Below, piece after piece: positions 7,517 to 14,596 of a stretch of 33,107 bases of DNA. The first letter of the stretch is position 1. The number at the start of each line of letters is the position of its first letter. The stretch comes from JAJZMY01 sp964604635. GTDB lineage: Archaea; Micrarchaeota; Micrarchaeia; Micrarchaeales; Micrarchaeaceae. The DNA lies in contig CAZRZO010000009.1 of NCBI GenBank assembly GCA_964604635.1, forward strand, positions 1 to 33,107, in the 5' to 3' direction. Made by a program: the position numbers and the translations under genes. Below the pieces are notes generated by a model. It was not told the origin of the DNA. It saw nothing but the letters and a program-made list of their open reading frames with translations, and searched no databases.

Positions 7517-8539
7517 ATGGTTTATAAAACTTTTAATGATATAAAAAAAACAAGTAAAAATTTCTTAAGAACATCATTACATAAAAATATAGAAATAGAA
7601 CAGTATGAAAAAAAGAAAACACCACTATTTAAAAAAGTAATTTCTAATACATTACTTATTGTAGCTTCTGTATCAATGTTATTTTTTATTAATTTTCAAA
7701 ATAATATAAATTATTCTAAAAATTTAATACAACCAGTAATAAAAAAAGCATATAAAAAAGAACCAACATTAATATCTAGTAACTGGAGTGGATATATTGC
7801 TATGTCTAGTTTTAAGAGTCCAAAACAAGTTGTTGAAGGTGTTATTGGAGAATGGAAAGTTCCAAATATTCAATATAAAAAGTCTAATCATTCACTAAAA
7901 ATATTTTTTAATAAATCACATCCTCTTTTTTTTATGTTATCAAGTGATAATTCAATTTGGGTTGGTATTGGAGGTGGTCAATATAAAAAAGATAATACAT
8001 TAATTCAAGCAGGTATTTCGTCTTATTATTCTTACAAATATCATTCTATTGTTAATAAAGCGTGGTATGAACTTATTCCAAATAATGAACAATATATACC
8101 TAATTTTCATGTGAAAACAGGAGATGAAATTTATGCTAAAATAATATTATTGAATAAAAAACAAAATAAATGGGAAATTAAATTAGATAATTTAACTGAA
8201 AATGAATCTTTTAAAAAAATACTTACGTATAAATCTTCTATGTTATCAGCAGAATGGATTATTGAATGTCCATTAGAACATAAAGTAATAAAAACAAATA
8301 TTTCAATTGGAAATCAAAAACAAAAATTATTTGTTCTGGTTAATGTTATTTCACAATTAGATAATTTTAAATCTTTTGAATTTAAATCAGTTATGGCAAA
8401 AATTAATTCAGTAATTAAACCCATTGGATTTTTACACTATGAAAAAATAATAGCAATTGTTAATAATAATAAAATTATGGTATTACCTTCTAAAATAAGT
8501 ACGGATAAATTAAGTTTTAAGATAAAAGAGGTAAATTGA
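7517..8539 (+). CDS. membrane-anchored glutamic peptidase, family G1 (eqolisin)
   Basis: A 340-residue exported protein. Residues 1-40 are basic and 41-60 form one hydrophobic helix (VISNTLLIVASVSMLFFINF), an N-terminal anchor that places the rest outside. The core from residue 86 matches the eqolisin pattern: SSNWSGY, GEWKVP, SIWVGIGGG, then LIQAGI with the catalytic Gln at 164, AWYELIP, and SAEWIIE with the catalytic Glu at 246. These align with the Gln/Glu dyad of scytalidoglutamic peptidase. Family members work at strongly acid pH, so the enzyme fits an acidophile degrading external protein, perhaps from its host. There is a GGTG ribosome-binding site, its own promoter, and no operon partner. 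The family call rests on motif order and both catalytic residues. Confidence 0.88.
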   Translation: MVYKTFNDIKKTSKNFLRTSLHKNIEIEQYEKKKTPLFKKVISNTLLIVASVSMLFFINFQNNINYSKNLIQPVIKKAYKKEPTLISSNWSGYIAMSSFKSPKQVVEGVIGEWKVPNIQYKKSNHSLKIFFNKSHPLFFMLSSDNSIWVGIGGGQYKKDNTLIQAGISSYYSYKYHSIVNKAWYELIPNNEQYIPNFHVKTGDEIYAKIILLNKKQNKWEIKLDNLTENESFKKILTYKSSMLSAEWIIECPLEHKVIKTNISIGNQKQKLFVLVNVISQLDNFKSFEFKSVMAKINSVIKPIGFLHYEKIIAIVNNNKIMVLPSKISTDKLSFKIKEVN

Positions 8540-8543
8540 TTTT

Positions 8544-8580
8544 TTTATTTTATCTATTTTGTATAAAAGATAGAAATAAA
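8544..8580 (+). terminator. hairpin after the G1 peptidase gene
   Basis: Bases 8544-8560 (TTTATTTTATCTATTTT) pair with 8565-8580 (AAAAGATAGAAATAAA) with two single-base bulges around a four-base loop, five bases after the stop codon. It could end transcription or protect the 3' end. Being almost wholly A/T, it is only moderately stable. Confidence 0.35.
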
Positions 8581-8801
8581 ATATTGTAATTAAGATAAAA
8601 TACTAATATATTTTATAAAAACTATTTGTTTTAAAGATAATAGTTATAACATTATTTTTTATAATTTTATTTTTATAAAAATACTATATTAAAAAGCAAA
8701 TCTTTAAATACATTAAATATACAATAAACTAATAAAATTTTCTAATTTAATAATAAATAATATTATTTATATCTAGATGATCTAAATTGATAGGTGTTAT
8801 T

Positions 8802-9170
8802 ATGGCCTCTTATATAAAATTTGAAGTATCAAACGATGTGATGACAAAGACATATGAAGCTTTGAAAGTAGCAAGTGCAACCGGAACTATTAGGAAAGGT
8901 GCAAATGAAGTTACAAAAAGCATAGAACGAAATTTAGCAAAATTTGTTATAATTGCAGTTGATGTACAACCAGAAGAAGTTGTATTACATATTCCAAAGA
9001 TATGTGAAGAAAAAAAGATTGCATATTCTTATGCTTCTAGTAAAGAAGAATTAGGAAAATCAATAGGATTAAATGTTCCTTGTACTGCTATAGCAATTGA
9101 AAAAGAAGGCGAATCAAAAGACAAGATAAAAGAAATAATTTCTTTAATTAGTGGAAAAGCAAATAAATAA
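8802..9170 (+). CDS. rpl7ae: ribosomal protein eL8 / L7Ae, kink-turn binding protein
   Basis: A 122-residue L7Ae. It binds kink-turns in 23S rRNA, in C/D and H/ACA guide RNAs and in RNase P RNA. Residues show the family core: GTIRKGANEVTKSIERN (RNA-binding helix), AKFVIIAVDVQPEEVVLHIP and IPKICEEKKIAYSYASSKEELGKSIGL. I place the start at the ATG at 8802, because GGTG at 8793-8796 lies five bases before it and MASYIKF matches the usual N-terminus; an in-frame TTG at 8787 would add five residues. Its likely clients include the C/D box sRNA at 18036-18089. It heads the eL8-eS28-eL24 group common in archaea. Confidence 0.96.
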   Translation: MASYIKFEVSNDVMTKTYEALKVASATGTIRKGANEVTKSIERNLAKFVIIAVDVQPEEVVLHIPKICEEKKIAYSYASSKEELGKSIGLNVPCTAIAIEKEGESKDKIKEIISLISGKANK

Positions 9171-9305
9171 ATTAAAAACATCAAAATTAAAGTAAATAAA
9201 TAATTTTATTGTTAAAATAAATAGTATTAATATATTTTTATTGGTCTAAAAACAATAAATTAAATTTTTTTATCTTAAAATTTTAAATTTAAAACAAATG
9301 ATTAA

Positions 9306-9545
9306 ATGAGTGAAGAAATAAAAGAAGAAAATAGATTTCATGGTTTTCTTGCAGAAGTTATTGAAGTAGATACTAAATCAAAAACTGGAATTTATGGAGA
9401 AATTTATTTTATTGTATGTAAAATTTTAGAAGGTAAAGATAAAAATAGGATTATGAAAAGAAATATTCTTGGTCCTATTAAACCTGGTGATGTAATTCGA
9501 TTACCAGATACAAATAGAGAAGCAAGAGAAATAAAAGTTAAATAA
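9306..9545 (+). CDS. rps28e: small ribosomal subunit protein eS28
   Basis: A 79-residue eS28 near the mRNA exit channel. The core FLAEVIEVDTKSKTGIYGEI, the middle CKILEGKDKNRIMKRNILGPIKPGDVIRL and the C-terminus TNREAREIKVK match the family closely. The N-terminus carries about eight extra charged residues. No Shine-Dalgarno motif precedes the ATG, while an AT-rich TATA-like stretch lies about 20 bases upstream, so the message may be nearly leaderless. It lies between eL8 and eL24, the conserved archaeal neighbourhood. Confidence 0.95.
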   Translation: MSEEIKEENRFHGFLAEVIEVDTKSKTGIYGEIYFIVCKILEGKDKNRIMKRNILGPIKPGDVIRLPDTNREAREIKVK

Positions 9546-9577
9546 ATATATTATATTAATTTATATGCGATGATTTT

Positions 9578-9742
9578 ATGAAATGTTTTTATTGTTCAAA
9601 AGAAATTATAGATGGAACAGGTTTAATGTTTGTATATAAAACAGGTAATATAAAATATTTCTGTTCTCATAAATGTTTTACAAATAATAATAGACATATA
9701 AAAATCAATAAAAAAATTATTATAAGAAATAAAAATCAATAA
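9578..9742 (+). CDS. rpl24e: large ribosomal subunit protein eL24
   Basis: A 54-residue zinc-ribbon protein. It opens with MKCFYCSKEIIDGTGLMFVY and has the second Cys pair in FCSHKCF (about residues 28-34), giving the four-Cys zinc site typical of archaeal eL24. The ending is short and basic (IKINKKIIIRNKNQ), and the usual RK...WT segment is barely recognisable. The start is the ATG at 9578; another ATG at 9570 stops after three codons. It follows eS28 by 32 bases, the order usual in archaea. Confidence 0.92.
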   Translation: MKCFYCSKEIIDGTGLMFVYKTGNIKYFCSHKCFTNNNRHIKINKKIIIRNKNQ

Positions 9743-9804
9743 TTTTTTATTTTATCCTTTTATTAATTTTTATTTCTCTGATTTTGAGATGGAATTGCTA
9801 TCTA

Positions 9805-9847
9805 ATACTTATGGTCTTAAAAGATGGGTGCAAGATATCATAAGTAT
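9805..9847. repeat. perfect 9-bp inverted repeat with 25-base loop
   Basis: ATACTTATG (9805-9813) and CATAAGTAT (9839-9847) are exact reverse complements. Inside, TCTT and AAGA can extend the stem. It lies between eL24 and the decayed ATPase relic, where base composition changes, so it may be a terminator, a structured RNA or the edge of an inserted segment. Confidence 0.5.
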
Positions 9848-9918
9848 CTTATTTGTTTTATATTATGTATACTGAACTTCAATGTTTCTTTTGTATTTTT
9901 TTTCTAATTTAATTTCTT

Positions 9919-11078
9919 TCTTATAGAGGAGCAGCAGCAATAACATTGCAGTAAAAGCACTTTACTTATACAACTTATTCTCAGAAAACACCAGAATAAT
10001 TTTTTATATTTTAATTTTGATAATGAGAGACTTGTTAATTTCAGTTCAGTAGATTTCCAATCATTATTAGAGGCACTTATGAAAATATCAGGAAACAAGA
10101 AAAACCTATTTTTTGATGAAATTCAGAATGTAAAAGGTTGGGAGCTCTTCATCAATAGATTCTAAGGCCAGGGTAATCATGTATTTATTACAGGTTCAAA
10201 TGCAAACTTGCTAAGCAAAGAGCTCGGAATACATTTAACTGGAAGACATGTAGATATAGAGTTATATCTTTTCTTTTTTAAAGAATTTCTTGTTGCAAGA
10301 AATGTAGAAATACTTATAAGAAGATTCTATTCAATAGAACAGAAGACAAATTTTTCAAGAATGTTTAAAGAATACTTATATACTAGTGGAATGCCTGAAA
10401 CAGTAGTATTTTCAAATGATGCTATACTTATACAAATAATAATGACATAATAAGCAGATATAATATAAGAAAGCTGCTTGAGCTAAAAACAGTAATTAGA
10501 TTTCTCATAGCAAATGCTTCAAATGCAATAACATACAGATCTATTGTTAACAATTTTGGAATAGAAAGTCAGAATACATTACAAAAATATATACAGTATG
10601 CTGAAGAAACATACATAATTTTTCAGGTTAAGAGATTTGAGAAGAAGCTTAAAAAGTTTGATAAGAATCCAAAAAAATTCATTGTATTGATTCTGGGATA
10701 ATACTGAATAATTCTCTTTCTTTTATAGAAAAATTAGGAAGCTTGCTAGAAAATATTGTTGCTGTGCATCTAAAAAGATTAGGTAAAAAAATTTATTATT
10801 ATAAGAGCCAGGCAGATAGAGAAGCTGATTTTGTAATTTCATGCGATAAGGAAGTGCTGCAAGTTTGCTATGAAATAAATATAGGAAACAAAAAAAGAAA
10901 GATTAAAGGTGCAAGTAGATGCGCTAAATGCATTAAAAGCAGATAAAGCAATAATATTGACGTTTGATCAAGAGCAAGAACTAAGATATAAGGATAAAAA
11001 ATAGATGTTAAACCTGTTTGGCAGTGGTTGTTGGAAAGTGAAATGAATAATGAAAAAAATAGTTCAAAACTTCTTTGA
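9919..11078 (+). pseudogene. broken AAA ATPase of the ATP_bin/DUF4143 type
   Basis: The pieces read in order as one archaeal ATPase of this family but cannot be translated as one. A degraded Walker A region (RGA..., then KSTLLIQLI after a frame change) is followed by FDNERLVNFSSVDFQSLLEAL and a good Walker B, NLFFDEIQNVKGWELF. TAA at 10163-10165 interrupts the frame right after INRF, which continues as HVFITGSNANLL and LTGRHVDIEL. The frame then shifts near 10445, 10690, 10910 and 10995, through IEKLGSLLENIVAVHLKRLG and the DUF4143-type nuclease-like end (READFVI), finishing with KPVWQWLLE. The segment is visibly less AT-rich than its neighbours, with more AGA, CTT and GAG codons, suggesting late transfer and decay. 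Boundaries are approximate. Confidence 0.85.
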
Positions 11079-11623
11079 TATTTTTAATTTAATTCATTTT
11101 TTCAATAAAAATATACTTTTTATATCTTGTGCCATAGATTCACAGAACAAATTTTCAGATTGTACAATCTAATATTAATGATTAGTAATTAAAATCTTCT
11201 GCATAAAAGTTTTTAGGTGTTGTCAAATACAAGAGTTAGAAAGATTTCACAAATTCCAGACATTTAAATAAAATTATGATTTATTGGCTTGCATCCTGCA
11301 TACAAAATTGAAACCAGAGAATTTGCATTAGATGATAATTCTATATCTATTTATACAAAATCAATATATTAATATAAATTATTTAAAATTTACATTCCTA
11401 CAAAGTATTTAATCTCAAGTTTTTAATAAGGATTAAGAGTAGCTGATAAGATGAAAGGAAAGTTGAATTATTGCGTTAAAGGTATTGGGTAAGTACATTA
11501 ATTTTATATTTTTTCTTGTTTAAGATTAATAAATAATATCTAAATAAATTAATGTATAATTAAAATTAATTATATGATTAAGATTTTAATTTTTTAATTT
11601 TCAAAATATATTTTGGTGATAAT
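11079..11623. other. rest of the decayed segment before gatC
   Basis: Apart from the relic at 11286-11426, this stretch holds a perfect 14-base palindrome AGATTGTACAATCT (11157-11170) and a short possible frame ending GKLNYCVKGIG near 11510. From about 11510 the sequence returns to the strong A/T bias of the rest of the window. No intact gene is visible. Confidence 0.5.
11286..11426 (+). pseudogene. short coding relic of unknown origin
   Basis: The frame reads GLHPAYKIETREFALDDNSI and continues for eight residues to a TAA at 11370, then reads on in the same frame as YKLFKIYIPTKYLISSF to a double stop. The mixed polar and hydrophobic composition looks protein-like, there is no start codon, and it lies in the same decayed segment as the ATPase relic. 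I do not recognise the family. Confidence 0.35.
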
Positions 11624-11896
11624 ATAAATGAACAAGAATTTGATAGATTATTATATTTATGTAGAATTAAACTAAATAATAATGAAAAACAAGAGATAAA
11701 ACAAGATATAGATGAAATATTAAATTATTTTGATAAAATTGAACAAGTAGATACTAAAAACCTAAAAGAATATTATCATCCAATTGAAATAGATCAAAGA
11801 TTACGAGAAGATATTGGAGTTAAATTTAATGAAATTGATTTAATGATGAAAAATGCAAAAACATATAGATTTTATATTGTGGGTCCAAAAATATGA
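11624..11896 (+). CDS. gatC: Asp-tRNA(Asn) amidotransferase subunit C, apparent ATA start
   Basis: A 90-residue GatC, the small subunit that wraps around and stabilises GatA. The sequence NEQEFDRLLYLCRIKLNNNE matches the usual N-terminal helix with an Arg-x-x-Leu pattern, and the C-terminal half has the HPIEIDQRLREDI and AKTYRFYIVGPKI blocks (usually F-x-VP). No ATG, GTG or TTG exists in frame: the frame is open back to 11582, and the only suitably placed codon is ATA at 11624. It lies five bases after GGTG in GGTGAT (11615-11620), the same spacing as ATG in other genes here. The ATG at 11628 is out of frame and stops after 15 codons. The stop overlaps the gatA start (ATGA, 11893-11896). Confidence 0.88.
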   Translation: MNEQEFDRLLYLCRIKLNNNEKQEIKQDIDEILNYFDKIEQVDTKNLKEYYHPIEIDQRLREDIGVKFNEIDLMMKNAKTYRFYIVGPKI

Positions 11897-13254
11897 ACAG
11901 TATCGAAGAATTTTATTCAAAACAAAAGCCTGATAATTATTTTCAAAATTTAATTAAAGATTTAAGTGAGTTAAATAAAAAGTTAAATGCATTTAATAAT
12001 ATTAACTTAAAAGCTAATAAAAATTTTTTATTTAGTGTTAAAGATAATATATGTGTAAAAAATATAGAAACAACAGCAGGATCTAAAATTCTAGAAGGCT
12101 ATATTCCACCATTTAATGCTACTGTAGTGGAAAGAATGTTTTTAAATAATTTTGAATTTCTTGGAAAAACACATATGGATGAATTTGGATTTGGAACATT
12201 TGGTCTTAATTCTGAACAGATACCAAAAAATCCATTTAATAATCAATATGTTACTGGTGGATCTAGTAGTGGTGCTTCAATTGCAACATCAATATTAAAA
12301 TATCATATTGCATTAGCAGAATCAACAGGTGGTTCCATATCTGCACCAGCTGCTTTTTGTGGTGTTGTTGGATTTACACCAACATATGGTGCTATATCTA
12401 GATATGGTTTAATCGACTATGCAAATTCTTTAGATAAAATAGGTATTATTGCTAGGTCATCTAATGATATAAAATCTGTTTTTAATATTATTAAAGGACC
12501 AGATAATTATGATTCAACCTGTATTGATATAAATAAAAAAAACAATGAAATTAAAAATAATAAACAAAATACTATTTTTATTATAAATCAAATAACTGAT
12601 TTAATTGATGAGCAAGTTAAATCAAGTTTTTCAAAATTAATTAGCAAATTAGAGAATATGGGTTTTAATATAAAATATATTGATTTTGATTTTCTTGATA
12701 AAGCAATTCCAACGTATTATATAATTTCAATGGCAGAAGCATCAACGAATCTTGCAAAATATACTGGATTTAAATATGGGCTAAAAAATAATGATTTTTC
12801 AAAGTTTTATAATGATTTTTTTATTAATTCAAGAGCTGATTTTAGATTAGAATCAAAAAGACGAATAATTTTAGGAACTTTTGTAAGAAATGCAAGTGTT
12901 AAAAATAAATATTATCATAAAGCATTAAAAGTAAGGGGATTTTTAATAAATAAAATAAAGGATATTTTAAAACAAGGATTTATTTTAAGTCCAACAATGC
13001 CTATATTAACACCAAAAATTGAAGATGTTTCAAAACTTTCTCCATTACAAAATTATGGAACAGATGTTTTAACAATACCTCCAAATCTTTGCGGCTTTCC
13101 TCATATATCCTTTCCTTATGATTATATAAATGAATTACCTTTGGGTGCGCAATTAATTACTGATCATTTTAATGACTTTATGTTATTTGATTTTGTTGAA
13201 AAATGGGAAAAAGAATTTAAGTATAAATTTAAATATAATTTAGGATCATTATGA
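11893..13254 (+). CDS. gatA: Asp-tRNA(Asn) amidotransferase subunit A (glutaminase)
   Basis: A 453-residue amidase-signature enzyme that releases ammonia from glutamine for GatB. Catalytic Lys50 lies in SVKDNICVKN, the Ser-rich loop GGSSSGAS at 122-129 supplies the cis-Ser, and Ser148 in STGGSIS is the expected nucleophile. The usual GSDTGGSIR reads AESTGGSIS here, changing Asp and Arg beside the nucleophile. FCGVVGFTPTYG and the later GTDVLTIPPNLCGFPHISFP match the family. It is slightly shorter than common GatA proteins (about 480). Start and stop each overlap a neighbour by four bases, so gatC, gatA and gatB are translationally coupled. Confidence 0.95.
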   Translation: MNSIEEFYSKQKPDNYFQNLIKDLSELNKKLNAFNNINLKANKNFLFSVKDNICVKNIETTAGSKILEGYIPPFNATVVERMFLNNFEFLGKTHMDEFGFGTFGLNSEQIPKNPFNNQYVTGGSSSGASIATSILKYHIALAESTGGSISAPAAFCGVVGFTPTYGAISRYGLIDYANSLDKIGIIARSSNDIKSVFNIIKGPDNYDSTCIDINKKNNEIKNNKQNTIFIINQITDLIDEQVKSSFSKLISKLENMGFNIKYIDFDFLDKAIPTYYIISMAEASTNLAKYTGFKYGLKNNDFSKFYNDFFINSRADFRLESKRRIILGTFVRNASVKNKYYHKALKVRGFLINKIKDILKQGFILSPTMPILTPKIEDVSKLSPLQNYGTDVLTIPPNLCGFPHISFPYDYINELPLGAQLITDHFNDFMLFDFVEKWEKEFKYKFKYNLGSL

Positions 13255-14579
13255 GTTTAAAAATAGGTTTAGAGATTCATATTGCTCTTCCAACTAAATC
13301 AAAATTATTTTGTGCTTGCAATGCATATAATGAACAGGAATCAAATAGTTCTATATGTCCAATTTGTATGGGATTTCCAGGAGCAAAACCAATGTTAAAT
13401 AAAAAAGTATTAAATATAGCAAAATCTGTTGCATATTCTCTTTATACTGAAATAAATGATATAATTTCATTTGAACGAAAAATATATTTTTATCCTGATT
13501 TACCAAAATCTTATCAAATTACACAATTAGAACATCCAATTGCTGTTAATGGGTATGTTAAATTATATGAGTCTAATAAAAATATAGTAATACGTAGGAT
13601 ACAGATAGAGGAAGACCCTGCAAAAATAATTCATGAGCAAGATTATTCTTTGATAGATTTTAATAGATCTGGAAGACCTTTATTAGAAATTGTTACTGAA
13701 CCAGATATTTTTAATTTAGAAGAATTAAAAGAATTTTTAAATGAATTAAAAAGTATTTTTTATTATTTAGGTATTGATATTGATGCTGAATTAAAAGTTG
13801 ATTTGAATATATCTCAAAATGATGAAAGAGTTGAAGTTAAAAATATTACTGGGATAAGAAATATTTTAAATGCAGCAATATATGAAATAAAACGACAATC
13901 AAAAATAAAAGAATTAGGACACCATATTAAAAAACAAACAAGAGCATATAATGAAAAGCAAAAAATAACAATTGCTTTAAGAGAAAAAGAGACAGAAGAA
14001 GAATATGGTTTTATATTTGATCCAGATCTTACTGAATATAATATAAAAAATATAATACCAATTCATTCAATATATGCAAGTAAGGAAGCAGAAAATTTAT
14101 CTATCAAATATAATACAAGTAAAAAATTAATAAAGGAACAAATAATGTTTGATAAAAATGCTTTTGATTTAATTACTACCTTCTCTAATAAATATAAGCT
14201 TTCTTTAATTATTAGTGCAATAGAAATTCTTAAAAAATATAATAAAAAACTTAATATAAATAAATTTGAGAAATTGATTATTTTAATTTCTCAGAACATT
14301 TTAATTTCTCAGAACATTTTACAGAAGATTGATCTAAATGAACAAATTGAAATACCTCAACAAATCGATGAAAAATTAATAGATACTGCTATTATCAATA
14401 TAATAAATAAAAATCAACAACTATTAAAAGATTATGAAAAAAATAATAGAGTATTTAATTTTATTATTGGTCAAATAGTAAAAGATTACAATGTAAATCC
14501 AAAATATGTTTCAATGAGATTAAATGAAGTATTATTTAAAATAATAAAAAAAGATAATAAAAATAATAAAATAAAATAA
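13251..14579 (+). CDS. gatB: Asp/Glu-tRNA amidotransferase subunit B
   Basis: A 442-residue GatB, which phosphorylates the misacylated Asp-tRNA and transfers ammonia. KIGLEIHIALPTKSKLFC opens the cradle domain, the zinc site is formed by CAC and CPIC near residues 20-40, and EVKNITGIRNILNAAIYEI and EPDIFNLEELKEFL are family blocks. The helical and YqeY-like tail (NFIIGQIVKDYNVNP) is shortened compared with the usual 470-500 residues. A tandem duplication inside the helical domain repeats six residues. It shares four bases with gatA. Archaea use GatDE for Gln-tRNA, so this GatCAB most likely serves Asn-tRNA. Confidence 0.95.
   Translation: MSLKIGLEIHIALPTKSKLFCACNAYNEQESNSSICPICMGFPGAKPMLNKKVLNIAKSVAYSLYTEINDIISFERKIYFYPDLPKSYQITQLEHPIAVNGYVKLYESNKNIVIRRIQIEEDPAKIIHEQDYSLIDFNRSGRPLLEIVTEPDIFNLEELKEFLNELKSIFYYLGIDIDAELKVDLNISQNDERVEVKNITGIRNILNAAIYEIKRQSKIKELGHHIKKQTRAYNEKQKITIALREKETEEEYGFIFDPDLTEYNIKNIIPIHSIYASKEAENLSIKYNTSKKLIKEQIMFDKNAFDLITTFSNKYKLSLIISAIEILKKYNKKLNINKFEKLIILISQNILISQNILQKIDLNEQIEIPQQIDEKLIDTAIINIINKNQQLLKDYEKNNRVFNFIIGQIVKDYNVNPKYVSMRLNEVLFKIIKKDNKNNKIK
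14280..14315 (+). repeat. 18-bp tandem duplication within gatB
   Basis: ATTTTAATTTCTCAGAAC occurs twice in direct succession (14280-14297 and 14298-14315), in frame, repeating ILISQN in the helical domain of GatB. The copies are identical at DNA level, which points to a recent replication slip. Confidence 0.9.
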
Positions 14580-14596
14580 TTTAAATTGTGTTATTA

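Noticed and set aside
8761..8800. Kink-turn in the L7Ae leader for autoregulation
   Set aside because: GATGA- and TTGA-like strings are present, but I could not build flanking stems of the right geometry.
10190..10205. T-loop-like GGTTCAAATGC suggesting a tRNA
   Set aside because: It encodes the TGSNAN segment of the ATPase relic, and no acceptor or anticodon stem surrounds it. No tRNA gene was found anywhere in the window.
11628..11675. ATG at 11628 as the gatC start
   Set aside because: It is in another frame and stops after 15 codons; the GatC sequence is read in the ATA frame.
14280..14315. CRISPR-like repeat
   Set aside because: Only two adjacent copies without spacers, inside gatB; no CRISPR array or cas gene is visible in the window.
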